Source: Caballeronia sp. NK8 (GTDB lineage Bacteria; Pseudomonadota; Gammaproteobacteria; Burkholderiales; Burkholderiaceae). Taken from it: a stretch of 64,000 nucleotides of DNA. The stretch spans positions 1,426,001-1,490,000 of the forward strand of contig NZ_AP024322.1 of the NCBI RefSeq assembly GCF_018408855.1. Direction: 5' to 3'. Below are positions 39,188 to 50,333 of the stretch, piece by piece (position 1 is the stretch's first letter; each line of letters opens with the position of its first letter). The notes beneath the pieces are model-generated. The model did not search any database. It had not been told where the DNA came from and saw only the letters and a program-made list of their open reading frames with translations. Both the position numbers and the translations under genes were made by a program.

Positions 39188-41695
39188 ATGAGGCAATTTC
39201 GAAAACAATGTTCAGGTATGCAAAATTTATTGTCAGCCGCGCTAATTGCGACCGCGTGTCTGATGACGACAGCCTGCGGCGACAGCTCTGACTCAAGCGC
39301 AACAAATCTGTCACCAACGGCCCGCGCAGCCGCCCTCGGCGAGAACCTGATGGTACGCGTCGAGATCGACGCCAACGATGCCGCAAAATCCGGCACGAAC
39401 TGCGCCGACCTCGGCGCCGACTGGGCGAGCTGCGCACGCGGCAAGCTGATTCTCGAAAACACCGGCGGTCGCAGCCTCGCGTCAGGCGGCTGGACGCTAT
39501 ACGTACACAGCATCCGCCGCATCCTGATGGTCGAGCATCCCGGATTCGCGTGGAAACACATCACCGGCGACCTCTACGCGCTCACGCCGCGCGCAGGCGC
39601 GTTCGCGCTCGGCGCGGGCGAGCGCATCGAGGTGCCGTTCGTCGGCGAATACTGGTATCAGCGCTACAGCGACCTGTTGCCGCGCGCATACGTCGTCGCT
39701 GACGGCAATGCGACGCCCGCCATCCTCAAGCACAACGATACCGATGACGAAACGCAGTACGTCGACCGCATCCCGCCGAGCGCGGACGACGCAGCCGGGC
39801 TCGCCGCGACGCCCGCGCAAGTGCAGCGCGCCCGCGCGGAAGCCGCGCCGCCCTCTGCGCAGCAAAGCGCCGCGCGCGCCGTGCCCTCCGTGCTGCGCGA
39901 GACGGCGGGCGAGGGCGCGGCGCAGGTCGGCGGGATCGATCTGTCGGTATCGGGATTGACGTCGTCGCAAACGGCGGCGCTCAAATCGCGCGTGACGACG
40001 CTCGGCCTGAACGGCGCGGCCGTGCGTGTGAACGGGCAGATCGTTGGTGGCGCGCTGCCCGCCGATATCGCGCGCTCGGGCGGCTATCGCCTGACGATCG
40101 CGCCAGGCGGCGTGAACGTCGACGCATTCGACGCCGCCGGGCTCTTCTACGGCGTGCAGACGCTGCTGTCGCTCACGCCCGCGGGCGGCGGCAGCGTGCC
40201 GGCGATGACGATCGAAGACGCGCCGCGCTATGCCCTGCGCGGCATGCACGTGGACGTCGCGCGCAACTTCCGCCAGCCCGCCACGCTGCGCCGCCTGATC
40301 GACCAGATGGGCGCGTACAAGCTCAACCGGCTGCATCTGCATCTGTCGGACGACGAAGGCTGGCGCATCGAGATTCCCGGTCTGCCCGAACTCACCGACA
40401 TCGGCGCGAAGCGTTGTCACGATCTCACCGAAACAACGTGCCTGCTGCCGCAACTCGCTTCTGGACCCGACAACCGTTCGGGCGGCGGCTATCTGAGCCG
40501 CGCCGACTATGTCGCGCTGGTGCGCTACGCGGCGGACCGGTTCGTCGAGATCATTCCCGAGATCGACATGCCCGGGCATTCGCGCGCCGCGGTCGTATCG
40601 ATGGAAGCGCGCTACCAGCGTCTGAGCGCGCTGGGCAACACGGGAAGCGCGAGCGCGTACAGGCTGCTCGACCCGGCGGACACATCGAATGCGACGACGG
40701 TCCAGTTCTACGATCGCCGCAGCTTCATCAATCCGTGCTCGGCCGGCGCGCAGCGTTTCGCATCGAAGGTGATCGGCGAAATCGCGTCGATGCATCGCGA
40801 GGCCGGCGCGCCGCTTTCCGTGTGGCACTTCGGCGGCGACGAGGCGAAGAACATCCTGCTCGGCGCGGGCTTTCAGCCGCTCGACGGCACCGATCCCCGC
40901 AAGGGGCACGTGAATCTCGCGGTGCAGGACAAGCCGTGGGGACGCTCGCCGCAGTGCGCGGCGCTGATCGCGTCAGGCAAGGTGGCATCCGTTGACGAAT
41001 TGCCGTCGATGTTCGCGCGCCAGGTGAGCCAGATCGTGCACGCGAACGGCATCGGCACGATGGCCGCGTGGCAAGACGGCATCAAGCATGCGAACGGTCC
41101 GCAGGATTTCGCGACGTCGAGCACCATGGTGACGATGTGGGACACGATCTTCTGGGGCGCGTCCGACACCGTGCAGACGCTCAGCAGTCAGGGCTACAAG
41201 ACGGTGCTCGCCCTGCCGGACTATCTGTACTTCGACTTCCCGTACGCGTTCGATCAGCACGAGCGCGGCTACTACTGGGGGTCGCACGGCACGGACGGCT
41301 TCAAGACGTTCTCGCTCGCGCCGGACAATCTGCCGCAGAACGCGGAGATCATGGCCGATCGCGACGGCAATCCGTTCGAGGTGACGAGCGCGGGACCGGC
41401 GCCGCGCATCGAAGGCATTCAGGGACAAGCCTGGGCCGAGGTGATGCGTACGGACCAGCAGTTCGAGTACATGGTGTATCCGCGTCTGCTCGCGCTGGCG
41501 GAGCGCGCATGGCATCGGGCGGCGTGGGAGCGGCCGTACGCGCAGGGCGAGCGCTACAAGCTCGGTGAGACCGATAAGGTCGACAAGGCCGCGCTCGCGC
41601 AGGATTGGGCGAGCTTCCTGAGCGTGGTGCAGAACCGCGAGTTGCCGAAGCTGGGGCGCTCGGGTGCTGTCACGAGGGCGAAGCTGGGCGGTTGA
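39188..41695 (+). CDS. Beta-N-acetylhexosaminidase, GH20 lipoprotein
   Basis: This enzyme removes terminal GlcNAc or GalNAc, typically from chitooligosaccharides. The 835-aa protein starts with a lipoprotein-like signal (IATACLMTTACGDSSDSS; Cys about 30). A carbohydrate-binding CHB_HEX domain covers about 55-180, a GH20b domain about 240-350, and the barrel begins YALRGMHVDVARNFRQP. The catalytic Asp-Glu pair is in WHFGGDEAKN (about 551-552). ATG 39188 follows GGAGGAG closely; a TTG at 39170 is unlikely. The first 150 bp are AT-richer than the neighbours. Sitting beside the inverted repeat, it may be an accessory gene. Confidence 0.93.
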   Translation: MRQFRKQCSGMQNLLSAALIATACLMTTACGDSSDSSATNLSPTARAAALGENLMVRVEIDANDAAKSGTNCADLGADWASCARGKLILENTGGRSLASGGWTLYVHSIRRILMVEHPGFAWKHITGDLYALTPRAGAFALGAGERIEVPFVGEYWYQRYSDLLPRAYVVADGNATPAILKHNDTDDETQYVDRIPPSADDAAGLAATPAQVQRARAEAAPPSAQQSAARAVPSVLRETAGEGAAQVGGIDLSVSGLTSSQTAALKSRVTTLGLNGAAVRVNGQIVGGALPADIARSGGYRLTIAPGGVNVDAFDAAGLFYGVQTLLSLTPAGGGSVPAMTIEDAPRYALRGMHVDVARNFRQPATLRRLIDQMGAYKLNRLHLHLSDDEGWRIEIPGLPELTDIGAKRCHDLTETTCLLPQLASGPDNRSGGGYLSRADYVALVRYAADRFVEIIPEIDMPGHSRAAVVSMEARYQRLSALGNTGSASAYRLLDPADTSNATTVQFYDRRSFINPCSAGAQRFASKVIGEIASMHREAGAPLSVWHFGGDEAKNILLGAGFQPLDGTDPRKGHVNLAVQDKPWGRSPQCAALIASGKVASVDELPSMFARQVSQIVHANGIGTMAAWQDGIKHANGPQDFATSSTMVTMWDTIFWGASDTVQTLSSQGYKTVLALPDYLYFDFPYAFDQHERGYYWGSHGTDGFKTFSLAPDNLPQNAEIMADRDGNPFEVTSAGPAPRIEGIQGQAWAEVMRTDQQFEYMVYPRLLALAERAWHRAAWERPYAQGERYKLGETDKVDKAALAQDWASFLSVVQNRELPKLGRSGAVTRAKLGG

Positions 41696-41708
41696 TGGCG
41701 CTGGAAAA

Positions 41709-41736
41709 GACAAAGCCGCCCGAGGGCGGCTTTGTC
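41709..41736 (-). terminator. Terminator between hexosaminidase and ppiC genes
   Basis: GACAAAGCCGCC, a 4-base loop and GGCGGCTTTGTC form a 12-bp stem. On the minus strand it runs into CTTTTCC, 40 bp beyond the PpiC stop. It can also end hexosaminidase transcripts from the other side. Confidence 0.85.
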
Positions 41737-41776
41737 GTTGAATCGCATCGCGAAAGATCGCGAAAGGCGAGGGCGC

Positions 41777-42559
41777 TTACTTCACCACCGCCTTGTTCCG
41801 CAGACCCTCTTCGAACGTCTGCAGCTTTTCCTGCTGAATCTGCTGCGCGATCTGCGCCTTCACCTGCTCGAGCGGCGGCGGGGCGACTTCACGCGAATCA
41901 TCCAGGCGGATGACGTGCCAGCCGAACTGCGTCTTCACCGGCTGCGGCGTCACTTCACCCTTTTTCAGCTTCTCCGCTGCTGCACCGAACTCGGGCACGT
42001 AAGCCGAAGGCGACGACCAGTCCAGATCGCCGCCGTTCTTGCCCGATCCCGGGTCCTTCGAATACTGCTTCGCGAGATCCTCGAAGCTTGCGCCGCCCGT
42101 GATCTTCGCGATCAGATCCTTCGCCTGCGCTTCGTCCTCGACGAGGATGTGATGCAGATGCAGTTCCTTGCCGCCGCCGTTCTGCTTGACGAGCTGGTCA
42201 TAGCGCGCCTTGACCTCGGCGTCGGTGGGCGTGTTCTTCTTCACGAAATCTTCGATCAGCGCGCGCAGCACCACGGTCTGCTGCGCGACGGCGATTTGCG
42301 CCTTCACGTCGGGGCGCGACGCGATGCCTTCGCGCGCCGCTTCCTGCATCAGGATTTCGCGGTTGATGAGTTCCTCGCGCACTGCCTGCTGAAGTTGCGG
42401 CGAATCCTGTTGACCCTGCGCCACGAGCTGTTTCACGAGCGCATCGGCGCGCGACGTGGGAATCGGCGTGCCGTTCACGACGGCGATGTTTTGCGCAAAC
42501 GCGGGAGCGGCCGCGAATGCAGCGAGCAACACCCAGACGCGGGTTTTTTTCAAAGTCAT
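41777..42559 (-). CDS. Periplasmic PpiC-type peptidyl-prolyl isomerase
   Basis: The 260-aa protein has a signal peptide (VWVLLAAFAAAPAFAQ, cleaved near residue 22). A helical SurA-like N region follows (about 25-135), then a parvulin domain from ELHLHHILVEDEAQAK to QFGWHVIRLDD, and a Glu/Gln-rich C helix. This is the Par27-like layout known from Bordetella. It should help outer-membrane or secreted proteins fold. It ends a minus-strand group with the bolA-like and yciB genes upstream of it. Confidence 0.92.
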   Translation of the reverse strand: MTLKKTRVWVLLAAFAAAPAFAQNIAVVNGTPIPTSRADALVKQLVAQGQQDSPQLQQAVREELINREILMQEAAREGIASRPDVKAQIAVAQQTVVLRALIEDFVKKNTPTDAEVKARYDQLVKQNGGGKELHLHHILVEDEAQAKDLIAKITGGASFEDLAKQYSKDPGSGKNGGDLDWSSPSAYVPEFGAAAEKLKKGEVTPQPVKTQFGWHVIRLDDSREVAPPPLEQVKAQIAQQIQQEKLQTFEEGLRNKAVVK

Positions 42560-42642
42560 CGAAGGTTCCTAACTGAGCAGACTGACGCCTTCAAGGGCGA
42601 GATTTAAAGAGGCAAGGCTTGAGTGGTGAACCGCGCGTGTGT

Positions 42643-42957
42643 CTATTGGAATTGTTCGGCGAACTCCTGCGGCGTGTAAGCCCGGATCGCGAGCGCGTGC
42701 ACGCCGCGCCGCATTTCCTCGGCCAGCGCATCATACACCAGTCGATGTCGCGCCACGCGCGCCCGGCCGGCAAAGCATTCCGCGACGATCGTCACCGTGT
42801 AATGGCTGCCCGCCGCCGCGCCGGCATGACCCGCGTGCGCGGCGCTGTCGTCGTCGATGTGCACCGAATGCGGTTGCAGTGCGGCGTTCAGGCGCGCTTC
42901 GAGGTGCGCGATCTTGTCCGCCGCCGATGCGGTCGTGAAATCGAACGATGCGCTCAT
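42643..42957 (-). CDS. bolA: BolA family protein
   Basis: The 104-aa product carries the BolA fold motif [18 protein letters not shown] followed by [13 protein letters not shown]. BolA proteins pair with monothiol glutaredoxins in iron-sulfur and stress biology. ATG 42957 has a strong AAGGAGGA upstream and its ATGA overlaps the yciB stop, so translation is coupled. A short His/Ala-rich insertion ([18 protein letters not shown]) between strands is unusual. The longer frame to 43056 lies inside yciB. Confidence 0.92.
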   Translation of the reverse strand: MSASFDFTTASAADKIAHLEARLNAALQPHSVHIDDDSAAHAGHAGAAAGSHYTVTIVAECFAGRARVARHRLVYDALAEEMRRGVHALAIRAYTPQEFAEQFQ

Positions 42958-43490
42958 TGCCCGTCCTCCTTCATGTATTTCGCGAGCCAGAAGCTTTGCG
43001 CGACGATGAATACGACGAGACACCCAGTCGCGCCGAAGAGCTTGAAGTTCACCCACTGATCGGTGGTGAAGTTATACGCGACGAACAGGTTCACGATGCC
43101 GAGCAACGCAAAGAACACCGCCCACGCGACATTCAACTGTCCCCAAACGCGATGCGGCAACACGATCTGCTTGCCCATCATCGCTTCGATCAGATTCTTT
43201 CTGAAGCCGATCTGCGCGACGATCAGCGCGAACGCGAAGAGCCAGTACAACGCGGTCGGCTTCCATTTGATGAAGGTATCGTTGTGCAGCACGAGGGTCG
43301 CGCCGCCGAACACGACGACCACGCCGAGACTGACCCACAGCATCGCATCGACCTTGCGATGCCGGAACGCAACCCAGGCGATCTGCACGAGCGTCGCGGC
43401 AATCGCGACCGCCGTCGCGGTATAGATGCCCCATACCTTGAATGCGACGAAAAAGAGGATGATCGGAAACAGATCGAACAGAAATTTCAT
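42954..43490 (-). CDS. yciB: Inner-membrane septation/spanning protein YciB
   Basis: This is a 178-aa membrane protein of the YciB/IspA family with about five helices; it starts [20 protein letters not shown]. Family marks include [23 protein letters not shown] and [20 protein letters not shown] (shown in part). It is linked to cell-envelope integrity and septation. It overlaps the bolA-like start by 4 bp, so the two genes form one operon. Confidence 0.95.
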   Translation of the reverse strand: MKFLFDLFPIILFFVAFKVWGIYTATAVAIAATLVQIAWVAFRHRKVDAMLWVSLGVVVVFGGATLVLHNDTFIKWKPTALYWLFAFALIVAQIGFRKNLIEAMMGKQIVLPHRVWGQLNVAWAVFFALLGIVNLFVAYNFTTDQWVNFKLFGATGCLVVFIVAQSFWLAKYMKEDGQ

Positions 43491-43621
43491 TGGCGGCCGG
43501 AGATGATGGGCACCGGATGCGGTGCGGGGCGCGCGAGTGGCGAGCGCCCGACCGGAAAAGGTGCGGGCGTCGATGCGACGGAATGCGGAGCGCTACCGGG
43601 CGCCCCGTGCCGGACTCGCGC

Positions 43622-44038
43622 TTACTTGGGTTCGAATTGTAGCGCAGCCGAGTTGATGCAATACCGCAAACCGGTCGGCGCGGGGCCGTCCTCGAATACG
43701 TGGCCGAGATGCGCGCCGCAATTCTTGCACAGCACTTCGATGCGCAGCATGCCGTGCGTGCGGTCCGTTTTCTCCTGAATCACTTCGCCGTTGATCGGCT
43801 TGAAGTAGCTCGGCCAGCCGCAGCCGGCGTCGAATTTCGTGGCGGATTCGAACAGCGGCGTGCCGCAGCACACGCAGTCATAGACGCCGCGCTCGTCGTG
43901 ATCCCAGTATTTGCCGGTGAACGGCCGCTCGGTCACCGCGTGGCGCGTGACCTGATACTGCATGTCGTCGAGTTCGCGGCGATAAGTGGCGTCGTCCTTT
44001 TGCAGCGGATAGCTCGTCGGGGTGTCTTCTCTGCTCAT
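43622..44038 (-). CDS. msrB: Peptide methionine-(R)-S-oxide reductase MsrB
   Basis: MsrB reduces the R form of oxidised methionine in proteins. Catalytic Cys127 lies in RYCINSAAL. The zinc site is C55-C58 (CVCC) and C104-C107 (CKNC). C73 in [10 protein letters not shown] may be the resolving cysteine. Length 138 aa without signal indicates a cytosolic enzyme. It is followed upstream by selO on the same strand with a 48-bp gap, so the pair may share a transcript. Confidence 0.96.
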   Translation of the reverse strand: MSREDTPTSYPLQKDDATYRRELDDMQYQVTRHAVTERPFTGKYWDHDERGVYDCVCCGTPLFESATKFDAGCGWPSYFKPINGEVIQEKTDRTHGMLRIEVLCKNCGAHLGHVFEDGPAPTGLRYCINSAALQFEPK

Positions 44039-44086
44039 CTGTCGTTCCTTTGATGTGGCCGCAAGGCCCTGTATATGAGGGCGATC

Positions 44087-45688
<1,602 letters not shown>

Positions 45689-45776
45689 ATTGAGCGCCTC
45701 TGAGTTAAACGATATTGTAATTCCGCGTCCGCGGGCCTGCAGGAGCGCGGCCGCCAACCCATCGAGGACATTGCCT

Positions 45777-47435
45777 ATGACGTCGCCGCTCTACGGCCAG
45801 ATGATGGAAGTACCGTTGCTCGCGTCGTCCCTGCTGTCTTATGCCTCGCGCCACTTCGGCGACAACGAGATCGTGTCGCGCCGCATCGAAGGCGATATCC
45901 ACCGTTATACCTATCGCGATTGCGAAAAGCGCGCGAAGCAGCTCGCGCAGGCGCTGATCGCGCTCGGCGTCGAACAGGGCGAGCGCATCGGCACGCTCGC
46001 GTGGAACGGCTACCGGCATCTGGAGTGCTACTACGGCGTGAGCGGCATGGGCGCGGTCTGCCACACGATCAATCCGCGTCTCTTTCCCGATCAGATCGCG
46101 TTCATCATCGATCACGCGGACGATTCGTACGTCTGTTTCGACATGACCTTCGGCCCGCTCGTCGAGCTGATCGCGCCGCAGTGCCCGAACGTGAAAGGCT
46201 GGATCGCGCTCGGCGACGCCGCGTGCATCGGCGAGCATCTGTCGAACATGAGCGTGCCGGTGATGAGCTACGAGAGCCTGATCGGCGAGCAGGACGGCGA
46301 CTACGAATGGCCGGTGCTCGATGAACGGCAGGCTTCGTTTCTCTGCTACACGTCGGGCACGACGGGCAATCCGAAGGGCGCGCTGTATTCGCATCGATCG
46401 ACGGTGCTGCACGCCTACGGCGCGGCGCTGCCCGACGCAATGGGCGCATCGGCGAGCGATGCGATTCTTCCCGTCGTGCCGATGTTCCATGTCAACGCAT
46501 GGGGCATTCCGCACGCCGGACCGCTCGTCGGCGCGAAGCTCGTGTTTCCCGGCAAGGACCTCGACGGCAAGTCGCTCTATGAATTGATGGAAGCGGAGGG
46601 CGTCACCTATTCGGCCGGCGTGCCGACAGTCTGGATGGGCCTGCTCGCCCACATGAAACAGCAGAACGTGCGCTTCTCGACGCTCAGGCGCACGGTGATC
46701 GGCGGCTCGGCGTGCCCGCCCGCGATGCTGCGCACCTTCGAGGAAGACTACGGCGTGCAGGTGATCCACGCGTGGGGCATGACGGAGATGTCGCCGCTCG
46801 GCACGCTCTCGCGCCTCTCCTTCAAGCAGAAGCAGCGCCCGCTCGAAGCGCAGCGCCAGTCGCTGGAAAAGCAGGGCCACGCGATCTGCGGCGTCGACAT
46901 GAAAGTGGTCGGCGACGACGGCCGCGAACTCCCGTGGGACGGCCAGTCCTTCGGCGATCTGCATGTGCGCGGGCCGTGGGTCATCGACCGCTATTTCCGT
47001 CGCGACGACTCGCCGCTCATCGATGGCTGGTTCCCTACCGGCGATGTCGCCACCATCGATCAGGATGGCTTCATGCACATCACCGACCGCAGCAAGGACG
47101 TGATCAAGTCCGGCGGCGAATGGATCAGCTCGATCGATCTGGAGAACGTCGCGGTGTCGCATCCGCAGGTGGCGGAAGCGGCGTGCATCGCGTGCTCGCA
47201 TCCGAAGTGGACGGAGCGGCCGCTGATCGTCGCGGTACTGAAGCCGGGCGCGACCGTGACGCGCGAGGAACTGCTCGCGCATTTCGAGGGCAAGGTCGCG
47301 AAGTGGTGGATTCCGGACGATGTCGTGTTCGCGCAGGAATTGCCGCATACCGCAACTGGCAAGCTGCAAAAAGTGCGGCTGCGCGAGCAGTATCGCGATT
47401 ACGTGCTGCCGGGCGCGGCAGAGAATCCCGTTTAA
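45777..47435 (+). CDS. Fatty-acid--CoA ligase
   Basis: An ANL-superfamily enzyme that activates a carboxylic acid, likely a medium- or long-chain fatty acid, to its CoA thioester through an acyl-AMP. The P-loop [18 protein letters not shown], motif [24 protein letters not shown] and the C-terminal catalytic lysine in TATGKLQK are present. Length is 552 aa. GAGGA eight bases before ATG 45777 fixes the start. It opens the acyl-CoA catabolic cluster but has its own terminator, so it may be transcribed separately from the genes downstream. Confidence 0.92.
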   Translation: MTSPLYGQMMEVPLLASSLLSYASRHFGDNEIVSRRIEGDIHRYTYRDCEKRAKQLAQALIALGVEQGERIGTLAWNGYRHLECYYGVSGMGAVCHTINPRLFPDQIAFIIDHADDSYVCFDMTFGPLVELIAPQCPNVKGWIALGDAACIGEHLSNMSVPVMSYESLIGEQDGDYEWPVLDERQASFLCYTSGTTGNPKGALYSHRSTVLHAYGAALPDAMGASASDAILPVVPMFHVNAWGIPHAGPLVGAKLVFPGKDLDGKSLYELMEAEGVTYSAGVPTVWMGLLAHMKQQNVRFSTLRRTVIGGSACPPAMLRTFEEDYGVQVIHAWGMTEMSPLGTLSRLSFKQKQRPLEAQRQSLEKQGHAICGVDMKVVGDDGRELPWDGQSFGDLHVRGPWVIDRYFRRDDSPLIDGWFPTGDVATIDQDGFMHITDRSKDVIKSGGEWISSIDLENVAVSHPQVAEAACIACSHPKWTERPLIVAVLKPGATVTREELLAHFEGKVAKWWIPDDVVFAQELPHTATGKLQKVRLREQYRDYVLPGAAENPV

Positions 47436-47454
47436 CGCCAATAGCCTTTTCAAC

Positions 47455-47485
47455 GCCCCGGTCCGCGCGAGCGGAGCCGGGGCTT
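47455..47485 (+). terminator. Terminator after the acyl-CoA ligase gene
   Basis: GCCCCGG and CCGGGGC enclose an inner TCCGC-GCGA-GCGGA stem, followed by a T-rich stretch. It lies 20 bp past the stop. Confidence 0.65.
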
Positions 47486-47524
47486 TCTGCCTTTCCAGCA
47501 CCACGATGAGCGCGAATTCTTCAA

Positions 47525-47553
47525 TTGAACGATCGTGCTTTTTTGTGTATTCT
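47525..47553 (+). promoter_or_regulatory. Candidate promoter of the fadB-like operon
   Basis: TTGAAC (47525-47530), a 17-bp spacer and TATTCT (47548-47553) lie just after the ligase terminator and 52 bp ahead of the next start codon. Confidence 0.5.
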
Positions 47554-47605
47554 GCGGCCATCACCGACAATTGAATCAGTATCCAGCCGACAAGGAGACA
47601 CCTTC

Positions 47606-49690
47606 ATGGCAGTGGATTACGCGATACGCGGCGATGTCGCCGTTCTTACGCTCGACAATCCGCCCGTCAACGGGCTCGGGCATTCGACGCGCCTCGGCAT
47701 CGTCGAAGGCATCGGGCGCGCAAACGATGATGAGCAGGTGCGCGCCATCGTCATCATCGGCGCGGGCAAGGCGTTTTCGGGCGGTGCGGACATCACCGAA
47801 TTCAACACGCCGAAAGCCACGCAAGAGCCGACGCTCATGACCGTGATCAAGGCGCTCGAAGCGAGCACCAAGCCCGTGATCGCGGCGATCCACGCGGTCG
47901 CGATGGGCGGCGGCCTCGAACTCGCGCTCGGCGCACATTACCGCATCGCCGCGCCCGGCGCGCAGATCGCGCTGCCGGAAGTGAAGCTCGGTTTGCTGCC
48001 CGGCGCGGGCGGCACGCAGCGCCTGCCGCGCGTGGTCGGACTGGAAACGGCGCTGAACATGATCGTGTCCGGCACGCCGGTGCTGTCGGAGAAACTCGCG
48101 CAGACCGCGCTCTTCGACGAACTCGCCGAAGGCGATCTGCTGGAGCACGCGCTGTCGTTCGCACAGCGCGTCGCCGATCGCGGCGCTCCTTATCCAAAGG
48201 TGCGCGATCGCAATATCGAACATCCGAATGCCGAAGGCTTTATCCAGTTCGCGAGGAACGGCGTTGCGGCGGTCGCGAAGCATTTCCCGGCGCCGCACAA
48301 GTGCATCGACGCCGTCGAAAAGGGCGTGAAGGAAGGCTTCGAGCGCGGCCTCGCATTCGAGCGCGAGTGCTTTCTCGCGCTCGTGCAGACGCCCGAAAGC
48401 CGCGCGCTGCGGCATGCGTTCTTCGGCGAGCGTGCGGCGGCCAAGATCGCCGATGTGCCGTCGAATACGCCCGTCAGGAAGATCGAGCGCATCGGCGTGA
48501 TCGGCGCGGGCACGATGGGCGGCGGCATCGCGATGAACTTCCTCAACGCGGGGCTGCCCGTCACGCTGCTAGAAACGAAGCAGGACGCGCTCGATCGCGG
48601 CATCGCCACGATTCGCCGCAACTACGAAGCGCAAATGAAGAAAGGCAAGCTCACGCAGGAGCAGGTCGAAACGCGCATCGCGCTGATTCAGCCGACGCTT
48701 GCCTATGCCGACCTCGCGCACGCGGACCTCATCATCGAAGCCGTGTTCGAAGAGCTGAGCGTGAAGGAACAGGTGTTCCGCCAGCTCGATGACGTCGCGA
48801 AGCCGGGCGCGATCCTCGCATCGAATACGTCGACGCTCGATCTGAACCGCATCGCTGCCTTCACGAAGCGCCCCGGCGATGTGATCGGCATGCACTTCTT
48901 CAGCCCCGCGAACGTGATGAAGCTGCTCGAAGTCGTGCGCGGCGCGAAGACCGAGAAGGACGTGCTCGCGACCGTCATGCAGCTCGCAAAGAAAATCAAA
49001 AAGACGGCGGTGCTGTCGGGCGTGTGCGATGGCTTCATCGGCAACCGCATGATCGAGCAGTACATCCGGCAGGCGCTCTTCATGCTCGAAGAAGGCGCGT
49101 TGCCCGCGCAGATCGATCGCGCGATCGAGACCTTCGGCTTCGCGATGGGCCCGTTTCGCATGAGCGATCTCGCGGGCAACGACATCGGCTGGGCGATCCG
49201 GAAGCGCCGCTATCGGGAGCAGCCGGATCTGCATTACTCGCGCGTCGCGGATCGTCTCTGCGAAACGGGCCGCTTCGGACAGAAGACCGGCGCGGGCTGG
49301 TACGACTATCAGCCGGGCAAGCGCGATGCGGCGCCGTCGAAACACGTCGATGAAATGATCGTCGCGTATTCGAAGGAGCAGGGCATCGAGCGGCGCAGGA
49401 TCGGCGATGAAGAGATCGTCGAGCGTCTCGTGCTCGCGCTCGTCAACGAAGGCGCGAAGATTCTCGACGAAGGCATCGCCGGCAAGGCGTCGGATATCGA
49501 CATGGTCTATCTGACGGGCTATGGCTTTCCACTCTGGCGCGGTGGTCCGATGCTCTACGCGGACACCATCGGCCTCTACAACGTGGAGCGCGCGATGCGC
49601 AAGTACGCGAAGCAGGCCAACGGCGAAGCGTGGCAGCCTGCCGCGCGCGTGACCGAACTCGCGCAATCGAATGGACGCTTCAATGACTGA
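47606..49690 (+). CDS. fadB: Bifunctional enoyl-CoA hydratase/3-hydroxyacyl-CoA dehydrogenase
   Basis: This 694-aa enzyme catalyses the middle two steps of beta-oxidation. The N-terminal crotonase part (1-190) has AFSGGADITEF, GGGLELALGAHYRI and PEVKLGLLPGAGGTQRLPR. The dehydrogenase part has the NAD site IGVIGAGTMGGGIAMNFL (about 295) and HFFSPANVMKLLEVV, and a C-terminal helical domain ends in LTGYGFPLWRGGPM. Start ATG 47606 has AAGGAG nine bases upstream. Its stop overlaps the start of the nicotinamidase gene by 8 bp. The dehydrogenase uses NAD+. Confidence 0.95.
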   Translation: MAVDYAIRGDVAVLTLDNPPVNGLGHSTRLGIVEGIGRANDDEQVRAIVIIGAGKAFSGGADITEFNTPKATQEPTLMTVIKALEASTKPVIAAIHAVAMGGGLELALGAHYRIAAPGAQIALPEVKLGLLPGAGGTQRLPRVVGLETALNMIVSGTPVLSEKLAQTALFDELAEGDLLEHALSFAQRVADRGAPYPKVRDRNIEHPNAEGFIQFARNGVAAVAKHFPAPHKCIDAVEKGVKEGFERGLAFERECFLALVQTPESRALRHAFFGERAAAKIADVPSNTPVRKIERIGVIGAGTMGGGIAMNFLNAGLPVTLLETKQDALDRGIATIRRNYEAQMKKGKLTQEQVETRIALIQPTLAYADLAHADLIIEAVFEELSVKEQVFRQLDDVAKPGAILASNTSTLDLNRIAAFTKRPGDVIGMHFFSPANVMKLLEVVRGAKTEKDVLATVMQLAKKIKKTAVLSGVCDGFIGNRMIEQYIRQALFMLEEGALPAQIDRAIETFGFAMGPFRMSDLAGNDIGWAIRKRRYREQPDLHYSRVADRLCETGRFGQKTGAGWYDYQPGKRDAAPSKHVDEMIVAYSKEQGIERRRIGDEEIVERLVLALVNEGAKILDEGIAGKASDIDMVYLTGYGFPLWRGGPMLYADTIGLYNVERAMRKYAKQANGEAWQPAARVTELAQSNGRFND

Positions 49691-50333
49691 GACGAAACCC
49701 GTTGAAGATGTATTCCTCGTCGTCGATGTGCAGTACGACTTCATGCCGGGCGGCGCGCTCGCCGTCGCACGCGGCGATGAAGTCGTGCCGGTCGTCAACC
49801 GGCTCGCGCGCGCGTTCTCGCACGTCGTGCTGACGCAGGACTGGCATCCGCGCTCGCACGTCTCGTTCGCCGCGAATCACGCGGGCCGCCAGCCGTTCGA
49901 GATGATGACGCTGCCCTACGGCGAACAGGTCTTGTGGCCGGTGCATTGCGTGCAGGACACGCAAGGCGCGGCGCTGCATCGCGATCTGCATGTGCCCCAC
50001 GCGCGCCTCGTGATTCGCAAGGGGCATCACGAGCACGTCGATAGCTACTCGGCGTTTATCGAAGCGGATCGTGCGACGCCGACAGGCCTCGAAGGCTATC
50101 TGCGCGATGTCGGTGCGAAGCGCGTGTGGCTCGCGGGACTCGCGACCGACTATTGCGTCGCGTGGTCCGCGCTCGATGCGCGCGCGGCGGGCTTCGAGGT
50201 CATCGTGATCGAGGACGCGTGCCGTGCCATCGACCTGAACGGCTCGCTCGACCAGGCGTGGCGCGACATGCTCGCTGCGGGCGTGCAACGCTTGAATTCG
50301 GACGACGTATTGAAAGCAAGGGAGACGACATGA
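49683..50333 (+). CDS. pncA: Nicotinamidase (PncA-type)
   Basis: PncA hydrolyses nicotinamide to nicotinate for NAD salvage. The 216-aa length fits E. coli PncA. The catalytic aspartate is in [13 protein letters not shown], the metal ligands in [12 protein letters not shown], the lysine in VIRKGHH, and the nucleophile in [17 protein letters not shown] 49683 overlaps the fadB stop by 8 bp, and its own TGA overlaps the thiolase ATG (ATGA). It is therefore translationally coupled on both sides. A different amide substrate tied to this pathway cannot be excluded. Confidence 0.88.
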   Translation: MTETKPVEDVFLVVDVQYDFMPGGALAVARGDEVVPVVNRLARAFSHVVLTQDWHPRSHVSFAANHAGRQPFEMMTLPYGEQVLWPVHCVQDTQGAALHRDLHVPHARLVIRKGHHEHVDSYSAFIEADRATPTGLEGYLRDVGAKRVWLAGLATDYCVAWSALDARAAGFEVIVIEDACRAIDLNGSLDQAWRDMLAAGVQRLNSDDVLKARETT

